Origin: Aneurinibacillus tyrosinisolvens
GTDB taxonomy: Bacteria; Bacillota; Bacilli; Aneurinibacillales; Aneurinibacillaceae
DNA length: 64,000 nucleotides
Direction of reading: 5' to 3'
Assembly: GCF_001015055.1 (NCBI RefSeq)
Contig: NZ_BBWZ01000023.1
Coordinates: 1-64,000 of the forward strand
Part shown: positions 34,946 to 44,824 of the stretch, one piece after another
Layout of the letters: every line of letters begins with the position of its first letter
How positions within the stretch are numbered: position 1 is the first letter of the stretch
Position numbers and translations under genes: made by a program
The notes under the pieces: model-generated
The model's input: only the letters and a program-made list of their open reading frames with translations
What the model was told of the DNA's origin: nothing
Databases searched by the model: none

Positions 34946-35089
34946 CTACTTTCTTTTCCAAATTTCCTTCATCCTCTTTTTTATTTCTTCTCTTTTTTCT
35001 TCTCTTTCCTTCATGATTTGATTCATATCTTTAAAAACTACCGGTCTCGCAAAGCGATTAATGTTAATGACTTTATTATCTTTTCCCAT
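34946..35089 (-). CDS. Small basic helical protein, 47 aa
   Basis: MGKDNKVININRFARP.. followed by a highly charged helix (KEREEKREEIKKRMKEIWKRK). GGGAAGGG lies about 11 nt before the ATG. Confidence 0.5.
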   Translation of the reverse strand: MGKDNKVININRFARPVVFKDMNQIMKEREEKREEIKKRMKEIWKRK

Positions 35090-35153
35090 TTAAACAACAC
35101 CCTTCCCTACATGTAGAGTTAATTTAAAAGAGGAACCTTAATTATTTTCCCTT

Positions 35154-35366
35154 CTAATCCTCAAAAAGTTCATCCATTAGTTTGTTTATGTTCTTTTTTC
35201 GTTCTTCCATTTCCTTTTTATCAATAGAAATATGTTTTCCATCCATCACTACAATGTCACCAGGTTTCACTTCTGATGGAAATAAGGATTTAGGGAAATC
35301 ATGCGTCTTCCCCTCAATTTCTACTACAACTATTTCTCCTTCAAAACGATCAACAATGCCCTTCAT
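35154..35366 (-). CDS. DUF3006 family protein
   Basis: 70 residues, MKGIVDRFEGEIVVVEIEG.. with a small beta domain, as in DUF3006. In Bacillales these genes commonly lie next to ComEC-like metallo-beta-lactamase genes, and the remnant of such a gene lies immediately upstream. The second of two ATGs is preferred. Confidence 0.8.
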   Translation of the reverse strand: MKGIVDRFEGEIVVVEIEGKTHDFPKSLFPSEVKPGDIVVMDGKHISIDKKEMEERKKNINKLMDELFED

Positions 35367-35378
35367 CATCGAAAAAAC

Positions 35379-35508
35379 CTACCTCTCTGTTTTAAACGAA
35401 AGATTTTTTCCATCGCTGATAACTTCAACAGCCCCTTGCTCATCTGTGCGGAATATTTTAATGTTTGCTTTCTTTAATTTATCTAGTGTCTTTTGGGTTG
35501 GATGTTGA
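35379..35508 (-). pseudogene. C-terminal remnant of ComEC-like metallo-beta-lactamase protein
   Basis: The frame HPTQKTLDKLKKANIKIFRT.. ending VISDGKNLSFKTER matches the extreme C-terminus of exported ComEC/Rec2-type MBL proteins. It begins exactly at the right end of the TnpB element at 35508, so the insertion (with loss of the rest) destroyed the gene. The DUF3006 partner survives. Confidence 0.7.
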
Positions 35509-36930
35509 CTCTCCCACGGCTAAAGCCAGTGGGATTCTTACTTTCAAGACCTTCTTTGTCTAAAACGAAGAGGATTAAGACAAAGCAATTCTTTGGGGGT
35601 TCGTCAAACAACCCATAGCCACTCTTCCGAGGAATCTGTGGTTACTTTTACGCAAGATATTCGCGGCACCATTTACATCCGCATTAATGACCTGACCGGT
35701 CCCTGATTTATAGAGTCCACGTTTGATTCTCCTTCCGGAGAAAGAATATTTTTTTCCTTCCTCGTAGATAGGAACGGGGTCATTATCAAGAAAAGAAGCC
35801 TTGGAGGTATAGGATTCCTCTTGTCTTATCATTTCAATTCCATATCTATCACACAAATTTTCTATTTTAGCCATAAATTGAGCATGTGGAATCTGAACAA
35901 ATTTTTGGTTGTTTGCTTTGCTCATCTTCACTTTGTTTTTCCAACCTGGATTATGACCCATGACGATTTTGCCGATTCGATTATTGAGACAATAATTGAT
36001 AAGGTAGCGAGCGGCTTTATTTAAATAGTCACGGACAAAGTGGTTCCGTTTGGTGACAAGACGAACCTGACGGTTCGTAAGAACCTTAATCCCCTGTTTA
36101 TCTTTAATGGATTGTAATCGCGCGTTTTCTTTGTTGTACCAATGGTTATACGATTTTAAGGGTTTGCCGTCAAGAAGAAAGGACGCCCCATTGGTAGCCA
36201 CACAAGCAGCCAGATTATCCACACCTAAATCAATCGCAAGTGCCTGCATCTTATCTAAAGCCGGTTGCTGAACATTCAATTTGTACACATATTCAATTTC
36301 AATAAACTGGGCCTCATATTTAGGAAGCAGCCTTACTTCACAAATACAGTCAGGGTCCAGATTGGTAGGGAATTGTATTTTCACTTTCCCATACTGCCTT
36401 TTAAAAGCAGGAGACATCGGAAGAAAAAAAGGAGCCATCCTTCTGTATTTTAATTCGAGGGAAAGTAAGCTCAAAGAATCCTTCCTTTTCGAGGTACTTT
36501 GGAATTCGTGCCCTTTTGTCTCCCTTTTTAAGCAGTCCAAAAAAAGACGTAAATGCTTCCTCCACTTTCTTGAGTGTTTGCTGTGCTGCGTCTGTGTTTA
36601 GAAGTTTATAGTTTTCATTTTCCTTGCTCAGCTTATTGTTTTGAGGATAGGTTAAAAATTTTTTTGTCTCAAAAAAATGCTGCCTAACGTGATACAAACC
36701 CACGTTGTACATGTTTTTTGTTAAACGAAATAAAGCTCGAAGAGTTGTATATTCCCGTTTACTTATATTACGTAACTGACACTTTTGAACACCGTACATT
36801 TGTTCTCACTTCCTCTTGGGATTATTTTACTAAAATCGTTCATTCACTACAAGATCAGCAACCATAAAAAGACGCCATTCCTCCCACAGCTAAAGCAATG
36901 GGTTTCCTGGCGCCTATTCTATGAATTCAT
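35508..36930 (-). mobile_element. IS200/IS605-type (TnpB-only) element
   Basis: Hairpins at both ends (36883-36902 and 35513-35533, each with a GCTAAAGC/GCTTTAGC-type core) flank a TnpB-like pseudogene. The right end reads GAATCCCACTGGCTTTAGCC then GTGGGAGAGTCAAC on the minus strand, as in IS605 ends. The left boundary is only approximate. Confidence 0.65.
35575..36799 (-). pseudogene. tnpB: TnpB (OrfB) with frameshift at a T7 run
   Basis: The N-terminal frame (36401-36799) and C-terminal frame (35575-36540) overlap. They join at a seven-T run near 36425-36431, where PRIKIQKDGSFF passes to LPMSPAFKRQ. RuvC-type motifs LAIDLGVDNLAA, a Glu in QEESYTSKASF and NADVNGAANIL are present. The Cys zinc-finger pairs of the canonical family are not. 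Either a genuine mutation or slippage at the homopolymer. Confidence 0.75.
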
Positions 36931-36949
36931 TCCTCCCCTTCTTTTTAAA

Positions 36950-39900
36950 CTAACGATTAATCATCTCGATGACAAAGTTATCATACACATTGCCAACAAC
37001 CTTCACGGATTTAACCGTTTCGATCGACTTAGCACCTTTATAAGCGGTGAATGAAATTGCATAATCACCATCTTTTGTCGGTAGCGGTATAATAACGCTC
37101 TTCGACCAATCGTTCGCTTTGTCACTGATTGGCTTGCTGTTTGTTAGCTGAATCGTTTCATTGAGATCATCGAAATCCCCATCTCGGTTCCAATCCGCTC
37201 TTGCAATAACCTTTTCAGCTCTTCCAAGTGTTTCGGATGTCAACGTAATGGCCGCACCTGATTTCTGAGTCGGAGGCGATACTTCTGCCTTGATTTTCAA
37301 TGGCTCCTCGATGGTTAAATTCTGAACCTGATAATCAGACCATAAAGCAGGTGACAATCCATTTGGCGTCGTATCTTTTACGCGGTATTTAACCGTGTAG
37401 GTTCCCACCCCTTCGTTCGGGAATGAGGACGTTTCAAAGATGCTGATGAATTTACTGCTCATATCCATGCTTGCACCTGAACCTTTTGCGTAGACACCGG
37501 TGAATTGTTTGGATACACCTGTTTCATTTTGCGTGATGATCAAGTCGTATGCTTGCAGATTCTTACCCTCTGGATCTGTTGATTTATCAGTCCATGCTAA
37601 AGGTTCATCTGCTGGGTTTGGATTCGGGCTAAGAACGAGATTCGCTACTGGTTTTTCATTACCTTTGCTAACCGTAACCACCTGCTCGTACCAATTTGAC
37701 CAAAGCGGAGTAAGAGCTGCAATGGCTGGTTGGTCTTTTACCCGTAATTGAATTCGGTAGACTCCCACACCTAATTTACCAATATCCGTTGGTTGGCCGG
37801 AAACCCATGCGCCACCATTTTTGGAATAGCGCCACTCACGAGATACAATCGGGTCATTGTCCGGATCATAAGACGTGTCTTTATAAGTTTGTTGCACATC
37901 CTCTGGCACCGGATTTGGCGTAACCGTAAATCGAGCAACAGGAGCGCGGTTTGCTGGAATCACATCAATAATTTGAGTGTACGGAGTGGATACCGCACCA
38001 AATGAATCCTGCACCTTTAATTCAATTTTAAATTTCCCTATTTGATTGATTCTGCTAGGGAAGCTAGAACCGTAGTCAAACCATTGTCCGTCGGAAACTC
38101 GTTGTAATCTCCAATTTCGATAAGCAATGTAATCACCTGGATTCGGATCATACGAATGATCAGTTGGCGTAATGAGCTGTCCAACTTCTACCGGATTTGG
38201 TGATGCTGCGAAGGTAGCCACAGGCGGTAGATTTCCGCTTAAGCTCACTACCTTAATCATTGGGTCAGACCATTCACCTTCTTTATCTTTGACACGAAGA
38301 TAAATGGAGTACACGCGTCCACCATAAAGCGTAGTTGGTGTACCATCCTGCCATGAACCTGTTCCTTCTTTCCATTTCCACTGGCTTGCTACAATACCTT
38401 GCCCACCCTCATACTGATGATCCAAGTCATAAGATACGTTGGAGTAAGAGGCACCGTAATCGAGCGAATTGATTTTCCAGGTATTCATGTTAAATTGTGC
38501 AATCGGTTTGCGGTGTACAAACAATTTAAACGCTTCATCCGGCTCTGCCGACCATAGACGATAATTATCAAATCTATCATCGTTAAGCGGATTATCCCTA
38601 ATCTGGAATTTCACATCATACTCACCGACCTTATCGAACTTATAAATTGGGCTCGGTTGAGGTTGTAGATGGAACCCAGCTAATCCTAAACTGTTTTGGA
38701 AATAGTTCGGATCGTGATTGTACATCCATTTCTGAGCATATTGCGGGTCATTTTCAACATCATCGTAATAATAATCATACTGAACTTCCTGACCTAGCAA
38801 CACATAACCTTGTAAAACGCCTTGCTTTTCATTGACCTTCTTCAAAATATAATCAGCATAAGAAGATAATGCTGTGTTCATATTTGAGTTATCAATGAAG
38901 GTACCTTTGTTATCATTTTGTTGAATAACATTTTGTACTTGTGACTGGTTCTGCCATGTACCTAGAACAGAATAGTCAAGGTCATTCTCAAGGAGACGAG
39001 AGTAAATAAATGATGATTTTATCGGGTCGTTAAATTCTGCAATTTGTTTGTCCGTAATCGTGTCAACAAAACGCAAAGACCCATCTCTCCATTCCGGTTC
39101 TTTCAAGACTTCATCTAGCGATTTACCTGTTACAGTCTCCATTTTGATGTTTTTAAAAGTAACCTGCGTTAACTGGCTACATCCATGACCAGCATAACTC
39201 GCCATCGGACCAAAACCATTTCCAAGCTGCTCGTCCAACTGTAATGCATCCACTATCTTAACATTGTTGTCCCAAACGTCAATTTGGGTAGGAGTAGCCT
39301 CAACATGGAATTGATGTTGTGATCCATTTTTCGAAAAGCTTCCAACGGTTGTGAATGGAGCGCGATTCCAGCCCAGATCCCCTAACGAACCTTCATGGAA
39401 TTGATTCACGTTAGCATTTTTAATTTTTACAATCTGTATTTGATAAGAGTTGGAGAGAATGGCATATCCATTTAATACGGCACTATCTCCTGACCCACTA
39501 ATACTGGCATTGAAGAGGTATCCTGCACCCTCAAGCGAGTGATAACTAGATTGGGTTTCGTCTACTGCAAAATCAAACGTCTTTCTACCAGGTGTGTTGT
39601 TTGGCAAAAAGAGCCAGTCTTTGCGGTTTGGTGAATCATAACCATAGAACGTAATGTTCTTTCCATTTAGTACGATATGATTCGTTGTTCGGCTACCATT
39701 TGAAGTAGAACCACCATACGCACTATCTGTATTGTAATGGCTATACTCCTGCCAAGCGAAGGTATCCTGCATACTCAATGAGCTTGTTTGCATTGAGGTG
39801 ATTTTGTAATCAACCCCAGCTGCTCCCAATTTCGCTTCAACATTCTGTGTAATTTTAGTCGCTAAGTCGGCTACTTTGGCATTATCCACATTCCCAACGG

Positions 39901-42382
39901 TAAAGACAATATCGACCTTTTTCTTTGCTCTAGGTACGAAGTCTCCATATGGTTCTAAGTTAATAACCTCAACAACCTTTTCTTCTAGCGGCACATCACT
40001 CGTATCATCCGTCCGTTTATCTGCTGGACCGATAAATTCAGGAATGGTTGGCTGCCCGAACGATTCTTCCACGTAAAGCTCAAATTGGTACTTCCCTACT
40101 TTGCTTGTAACTAGGCTTGGCGTAGGATTGTTATTATCACTTAGAAGCACCCAGCTTTCATCTTCAAAGTTACCGTCGTTATTGGAATCATAACGATATT
40201 TCCATGTACGCTTTGTAATGATGTCACTGTCTGGTGATACCGTTGTATCTTCTAAATTGATTGTGGCTTGTCTGCCGTTTGCTGCATCCCGTATTTGAGC
40301 CTTTGATACATAAAAACTAGCTTCGGGCTTTAAATCAGGATAAATGATAATCGGGAACTCATACCATTCAGATGTATTACCAGCTGCATTCGTTACCTTT
40401 AATCGGGCAACATAATCACCTGGCTCCTTAAACAGAACGGTGCGAGTCTTCTTATCAGGTGAAGTTACAATTTTGATTTTATCAGCCGATACACCAGCAG
40501 GCGGGATAAACTCCCAATTGTTTTTACTAAAATCAATGGGATATCTTTGCGAGCTCGTACTTGCCGACGAATCGAATACTACCTTTCTGTTTTGCTTAGG
40601 AAAACTGTCCGGCGTTAAATCAATAAAAGCTGTCGGAATCGCTGGCTTTACCGTAATGGTATGTTCATCCGGCTCCGACTTTTTGCCCTGATCATCCTCG
40701 GCCACTAATGTAACTTTATATGTTCCTGGCTTATTAAAATAAACTTTGTTCTCTTCCCCTTGCAAAACATGAGGTAATCCTGTTTGCGAATCTAACATGG
40801 TGCCATCAGCAGGAGAACTACTCCATGTGATAGATTTAATTTCACCATCCGGATCATACGAGTTGCTTTTAATGATTAAGTCGTCACCTTGTACTATTTC
40901 GTCCGGTGCGCTTATCCGAGCAACAGGCGGTCTATTTTTTACTGTAATGTCCCGTTCATAAGTGTCTGTTTCGCCATCATCATCGGTGACAGTAAGTTTA
41001 AGCGTATAGTCTCCCTCTTCATCAAATGTAATGGTTCCACCGGTATCCCCTAAGTCATCCTTAACACCACTGCTCGGAGAGATATCCCAATCCCAATCTA
41101 CAATGGTTCCATCTGGATCCGAAGAAGAATCGAATACATCAACGGTAGCCCCTTGTTTTGCATTACCAGGCATGGTGAATCGTGCAGTTGGCGGCAGATT
41201 CATCGGTTCTGCCGGAGCCGGGGCAGGTGTAGGTGCGGGAGCGGGAGCCGAACCACTATAAACGTTAATGGTATGCGTTACAGAATCGGTTCGTCCTTTT
41301 CCGTCCTTAACCGTTAATGTAATATCAAATGTCCCGGTTTCGGTAAATGTGATACGACTCAACCCGTACCCACCAAGCAAGCCCGTTCTCTTCGCATTTG
41401 GCTCAACCTTCCAAGTCCAAGAAGAGATTGGAGAATCACCCGCTTTAGAATGTTCCAATATGTCTACCTGTGTGTTCACTTTTGCGCTGGTCGGCAAGTC
41501 AAAAATGGCTTGTGGCCCAGTTGTAGGCGCAGAGCTAGTGGGCGGTTTAGGAGTTACCTGGTTAGGACCAGGCCCAACTGTGATAGTAATACTAGATGTT
41601 GCAGTTCTTCCAACTCCATCTAGCACTGTAATGTTGTAAGTAAATGTACCCTGATTCATAAGTTTAATCGTCTGGTCGGGAGATGTCATTTTAGCTATGC
41701 CATCTTTACCATCAGCCGAATAATCTTTTGTTTGGGTATAGTTAAGTCCTAAATCTTTTCCTGTTGCCCCTTTCATAGTCATGGTGATAGTCCGATGGTA
41801 ATGAACATCGGACTCTCCGTAACCGATAAATGTAACACTATCCCCTGCCTTAAATGTTGTAGCGCCATTTTTCGTTTTAATAGAAGTTTTCGGTGGACTA
41901 GAGGTTATGAATTTGTTTGTACCATATACCCAGTCATCCCCTCTAGCTCCACTAAGAACAGCAATATCGGCTAGACTATAGAGTTCTACGCCTGCTATTG
42001 TTTTTTTGTTGTAAATGATATGGGATTTGAATTGACCGATTTTACTTTTTACATAGTTAAGGTTTCCACCAAAAATTTGAACCCACGTACTCAATGAGTT
42101 TGCATCAACTTTTGGATATCCACCTAGCCGATCCCCTGTATTCGATCTTTTTTGTAAACCTAAATTTGTACCCTCATTACGACCGTCTACTAGAGTATTC
42201 CATACCTCCAATATATACTGCCCTTTGTCATATCCATCAATATCAATCTTTGCACCTATCGGGATCCCATAAGTTGACTGAGAATAGGCAGCCTGAGCAA
42301 CACTTGGGACAAAAATGGAACTAAGGAGAGAACTGCATAGCGTAACCATACAAAGTAGCAATCTTAATAACCTTCCCCACAA
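36950..42382 (-). CDS. Giant secreted PKD-repeat surface protein
   Basis: About 1810 residues. Signal peptide ending VAQA. PKD-type Ig-like domains occur near residues 290-380, 395-485, 490-585, 590-690 and again from about 1400 to 1680, with the family SSSDPDG/YDPDN turn and W-x-W core. The middle has a VWA-like start (KKKVDIVFTVGNVDNAKV) and a beta-sandwich region. The C-terminal domain (about 1690-1810) has EF-hand-like ADWNRDGDFDD. PKD domains mediate protein or carbohydrate contacts, so a large adhesin is likely. The TTG at 42382 has AAAGGGG 9 nt upstream. Its own promoter and leader hairpin precede it. Confidence 0.8.
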   Translation of the reverse strand: MWGRLLRLLLCMVTLCSSLLSSIFVPSVAQAAYSQSTYGIPIGAKIDIDGYDKGQYILEVWNTLVDGRNEGTNLGLQKRSNTGDRLGGYPKVDANSLSTWVQIFGGNLNYVKSKIGQFKSHIIYNKKTIAGVELYSLADIAVLSGARGDDWVYGTNKFITSSPPKTSIKTKNGATTFKAGDSVTFIGYGESDVHYHRTITMTMKGATGKDLGLNYTQTKDYSADGKDGIAKMTSPDQTIKLMNQGTFTYNITVLDGVGRTATSSITITVGPGPNQVTPKPPTSSAPTTGPQAIFDLPTSAKVNTQVDILEHSKAGDSPISSWTWKVEPNAKRTGLLGGYGLSRITFTETGTFDITLTVKDGKGRTDSVTHTINVYSGSAPAPAPTPAPAPAEPMNLPPTARFTMPGNAKQGATVDVFDSSSDPDGTIVDWDWDISPSSGVKDDLGDTGGTITFDEEGDYTLKLTVTDDDGETDTYERDITVKNRPPVARISAPDEIVQGDDLIIKSNSYDPDGEIKSITWSSSPADGTMLDSQTGLPHVLQGEENKVYFNKPGTYKVTLVAEDDQGKKSEPDEHTITVKPAIPTAFIDLTPDSFPKQNRKVVFDSSASTSSQRYPIDFSKNNWEFIPPAGVSADKIKIVTSPDKKTRTVLFKEPGDYVARLKVTNAAGNTSEWYEFPIIIYPDLKPEASFYVSKAQIRDAANGRQATINLEDTTVSPDSDIITKRTWKYRYDSNNDGNFEDESWVLLSDNNNPTPSLVTSKVGKYQFELYVEESFGQPTIPEFIGPADKRTDDTSDVPLEEKVVEVINLEPYGDFVPRAKKKVDIVFTVGNVDNAKVADLATKITQNVEAKLGAAGVDYKITSMQTSSLSMQDTFAWQEYSHYNTDSAYGGSTSNGSRTTNHIVLNGKNITFYGYDSPNRKDWLFLPNNTPGRKTFDFAVDETQSSYHSLEGAGYLFNASISGSGDSAVLNGYAILSNSYQIQIVKIKNANVNQFHEGSLGDLGWNRAPFTTVGSFSKNGSQHQFHVEATPTQIDVWDNNVKIVDALQLDEQLGNGFGPMASYAGHGCSQLTQVTFKNIKMETVTGKSLDEVLKEPEWRDGSLRFVDTITDKQIAEFNDPIKSSFIYSRLLENDLDYSVLGTWQNQSQVQNVIQQNDNKGTFIDNSNMNTALSSYADYILKKVNEKQGVLQGYVLLGQEVQYDYYYDDVENDPQYAQKWMYNHDPNYFQNSLGLAGFHLQPQPSPIYKFDKVGEYDVKFQIRDNPLNDDRFDNYRLWSAEPDEAFKLFVHRKPIAQFNMNTWKINSLDYGASYSNVSYDLDHQYEGGQGIVASQWKWKEGTGSWQDGTPTTLYGGRVYSIYLRVKDKEGEWSDPMIKVVSLSGNLPPVATFAASPNPVEVGQLITPTDHSYDPNPGDYIAYRNWRLQRVSDGQWFDYGSSFPSRINQIGKFKIELKVQDSFGAVSTPYTQIIDVIPANRAPVARFTVTPNPVPEDVQQTYKDTSYDPDNDPIVSREWRYSKNGGAWVSGQPTDIGKLGVGVYRIQLRVKDQPAIAALTPLWSNWYEQVVTVSKGNEKPVANLVLSPNPNPADEPLAWTDKSTDPEGKNLQAYDLIITQNETGVSKQFTGVYAKGSGASMDMSSKFISIFETSSFPNEGVGTYTVKYRVKDTTPNGLSPALWSDYQVQNLTIEEPLKIKAEVSPPTQKSGAAITLTSETLGRAEKVIARADWNRDGDFDDLNETIQLTNSKPISDKANDWSKSVIIPLPTKDGDYAISFTAYKGAKSIETVKSVKVVGNVYDNFVIEMINR

Positions 42383-42450
42383 TCCATTCAACCCCTTTCC
42401 TTTTTATTTTTAAAATCATAAAAATGAAGAAAATGGAAAAAAAGACATAA

Positions 42451-42490
42451 AAAAACGCACCACCCCTATTGATATAGGGATGGTGCTTCC
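42451..42490 (-). promoter_or_regulatory. Leader hairpin (attenuator-like), PKD protein
   Basis: Minus strand: GGAAGCACCATCCCTAT ... ATAGGGGTGGTGCG then TTTTTTTATG. Perfect GCACCA/TGGTGC lower stem. It ends about 69 nt before the start codon. Confidence 0.75.
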
Positions 42491-42520
42491 ATCTTCCGTC
42501 ACTTTTATTTACTTAGTTAC

Positions 42521-42548
42521 ATTTTACCAGAATAATTTTTGCGGTCAA
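42521..42548 (-). promoter_or_regulatory. Sigma-A-like promoter, PKD protein
   Basis: TTGACC, 16 nt, TAAAAT on the minus strand, about 31 nt before the leader hairpin; the best-looking promoter of the set. Confidence 0.65.
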
Positions 42549-42552
42549 GAGC

Positions 42553-43689
42553 TTACTTTTTCAATCTATCCGCAACACGGAGAAGAACTACAACTCCTTC
42601 TGCTCTTGTTGTATAACCATCGGCTCGAAAATTACCATTTGTATCACCAAACATAAGCTTTTCCTCATTGGCTAACTGAATAAAACGAGCCCATTCCTTG
42701 TTCAAATTATTTGTATCTTTAAATGGTGCTTTTACATCAGTAATCGCCCATGCCTTATCTTCTAAACCTAATGCACGAATCGTCAATAAAGCCATTTCTT
42801 TACGTGTAATTGCATCATTTGGGCCATATTTTTTGTTCGCTACATCGTTTTCTTTTAAAATTCCTTTGTCTAATGCTGTAGCAATTGAACTTTCCGCCCA
42901 GCCGCTTACATCGGTAAATACAGGCTTATTCTTTGATTTTTCATATCCTAGTGTATTAATTAAAATGGCAACAAATTCAGCACGTGAGATAGAATTATCA
43001 GGACAGAAAGTTCCATCAGGAAAACCGTTGACCATTTTTAGATTTGCTGCACGAATAATGGAGTCTTTTGCCCAGTGGTTAGCAATATCAGAGAAACGAT
43101 CAACTTGTAATTGTTGCTGCTTTTTTTCTTCATCCATCTTGATTTCTTCATTAAATTTTTTCTGATCCTCTTGAACTTCTTTATATACTTCTAATTGCGT
43201 TTCATCAGATGTTTTCGCTGTTAGTTTCTTCGCCTTATCGTCCCATATATATCGAATGCCGTAAGCAAAACCTTGAACTTCTTCTTCAATGTCAACCTTA
43301 ATCCAAGTTTCTTGACCTTTTTTTAACTTAGCCGTTACGGTCTTTCCACCCTTACCGATATGTAGATCGATGTTGTCATTATCATCTTCCATAGTAGCTA
43401 CCCAAATATATTTACCGGTTAGTTGCGGGAGTTTTAATTCAACCACACCTTGCTTTAATTTGGTAGTATCAAGTTTTGCGTTAGTTACGTTTAATTTTGC
43501 GTACTCATACATCGCTTTAGTAATTCTAGGTGAGAAAGCCTCCCTTACTTGATCAGCTGTTGGTGTTTGTCCTACCGGCAATATTTCTGATGCTGATGCT
43601 GGTTGTGTCATTAGTGGAATCACAAAACCTGTTGACAAAATACCCACTACCAAAGTTGCAACAACAATTTTTTTACTTGTTTTTTTCAT
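42553..43689 (-). CDS. SLH-domain surface protein, 378 aa
   Basis: Signal peptide ending ASA. An N-terminal domain (about 40-190) has weak carbohydrate-like character (IWVATMEDDNDNIDLHIG). A charged helix leads to three C-terminal SLH repeats (DRFSDIANHWAKDSI, FTDVSGWAESSIATA, FKDTNNLNKEWARFIQ). Envelope-anchored. Start M at 43689 with AAGGTG 6 nt upstream. Situated directly behind the disrupted membrane gene. Confidence 0.85.
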   Translation of the reverse strand: MKKTSKKIVVATLVVGILSTGFVIPLMTQPASASEILPVGQTPTADQVREAFSPRITKAMYEYAKLNVTNAKLDTTKLKQGVVELKLPQLTGKYIWVATMEDDNDNIDLHIGKGGKTVTAKLKKGQETWIKVDIEEEVQGFAYGIRYIWDDKAKKLTAKTSDETQLEVYKEVQEDQKKFNEEIKMDEEKKQQQLQVDRFSDIANHWAKDSIIRAANLKMVNGFPDGTFCPDNSISRAEFVAILINTLGYEKSKNKPVFTDVSGWAESSIATALDKGILKENDVANKKYGPNDAITRKEMALLTIRALGLEDKAWAITDVKAPFKDTNNLNKEWARFIQLANEEKLMFGDTNGNFRADGYTTRAEGVVVLLRVADRLKK

Positions 43690-43909
43690 TTTGTTCACCT
43701 TTTCCCCTTACGAAAGTTTCATCTGTTAGCGTTATTGTACTATGCTTATCCTATTACTGCAAAAAATGGAAGGTTTTTTTACTAGATTTTTTTACTATAT
43801 AAGTTGAACAAAATGGTTTCATGTAAGAAGTTTTATTCAACGGGTAAATCAAAACCATTGTTCGCAGTATTGCTTGAATGTCATCTCATAAGATCGTTTA
43901 ATATCTCAG

Positions 43910-44638
43910 CTATTTTTTTGTTAATCCTAAAAGACCACAGGAATCCCATTGCTTCTTTTCTTGTTCCGAGTAGCTTGGTGCTTGTAAATCCGGTGTAATA
44001 CAGCCAACTATCTGCTTGTTTGGATTTATCGTTAAATCAAAGCCATAGGCCCTATATCCATACTGAAGCAACGTAATGTTATAATCCTGTTTTGCAGAGG
44101 AGAGCCATTGAATAAGATAGTCAACATCCGAACGGGTGAATTGACGTTCAGAGGAATCAATACTGTTAAAGGTAAAAATAACATGTATCTTCCCTGAATT
44201 TTCTTTTGTTTTTACATTACTATCCTCTTCGTAAAACTCATATTTTGTATTTAGCGTATTCTTTTTCTTTCTAACTTCATCAATAGCATAATGCCAAGAA
44301 ATTGCTTCATATTCTTTCTTTTTTTGGTAATCCTCATAGATGTTTACTATTGGTTGGTAGAGTACAATTCCAATCATAGCGGCTGGAAAGGGTGTAATAC
44401 CAATAATCGATAGACATTTTTTTGCTAACCCTTCCGTTTTGCCTAAATCGTCAAATCGACGCGCTATAAGGAGAAAACCGATCAAAAAAATTAAGTATAC
44501 TCTCGTTCCTATACTGATTCCTGTTCTATTAGTTGGGGCATCTGTAATTTTGAAAAGAAGTTCTATCAATCCAATTCCCAAAACAATGTGCCACAAGAGT
44601 CCAAGCAAAATACTTACAATATTGACTTCCTCCCCCAC
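43910..44638 (-). CDS. Membrane protein, N-terminus replaced by TnpB element end
   Basis: About 242 residues: three transmembrane segments at about 5-30, 44-58 and 78-96, then a 140-residue soluble domain. The first five codons (GTG GGG GAG GAA GTC) are the right end of the TnpB element, so the natural start was displaced or lost. Expression is possible from the GTG if a ribosome site is supplied by the element. Function unknown. Confidence 0.55.
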   Translation of the reverse strand: MGEEVNIVSILLGLLWHIVLGIGLIELLFKITDAPTNRTGISIGTRVYLIFLIGFLLIARRFDDLGKTEGLAKKCLSIIGITPFPAAMIGIVLYQPIVNIYEDYQKKKEYEAISWHYAIDEVRKKKNTLNTKYEFYEEDSNVKTKENSGKIHVIFTFNSIDSSERQFTRSDVDYLIQWLSSAKQDYNITLLQYGYRAYGFDLTINPNKQIVGCITPDLQAPSYSEQEKKQWDSCGLLGLTKK

Positions 44639-44824
44639 CTACATTTCATTTAGAGGTGGGGGATTCCCATTCTCCAAACTAAAATAGATGGATTCATTGG
44701 TTACCGTTACCTCGATTCAGTCCCGCCCAAGATGACTGACAAGAAGTGGCGGGTAGAACGTCAACAGCTAGGTGTACAGCACTGTCGGGTGCCTTGCGTA
44801 AGGTATCGAGCCAAACACAGCAGC
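44626..44824 (-). ncRNA. Probable omega (reRNA) of TnpB
   Basis: The 3' end of tnpB and about 200 nt to the element's right end form the region from which TnpB guide RNAs derive in known systems. The hairpin at 44632-44662 is its terminal structure. The guide would be the flanking sequence ATTGTAAGTATTTTGC, the start of the disrupted gene 43910-44638. Confidence 0.5.
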
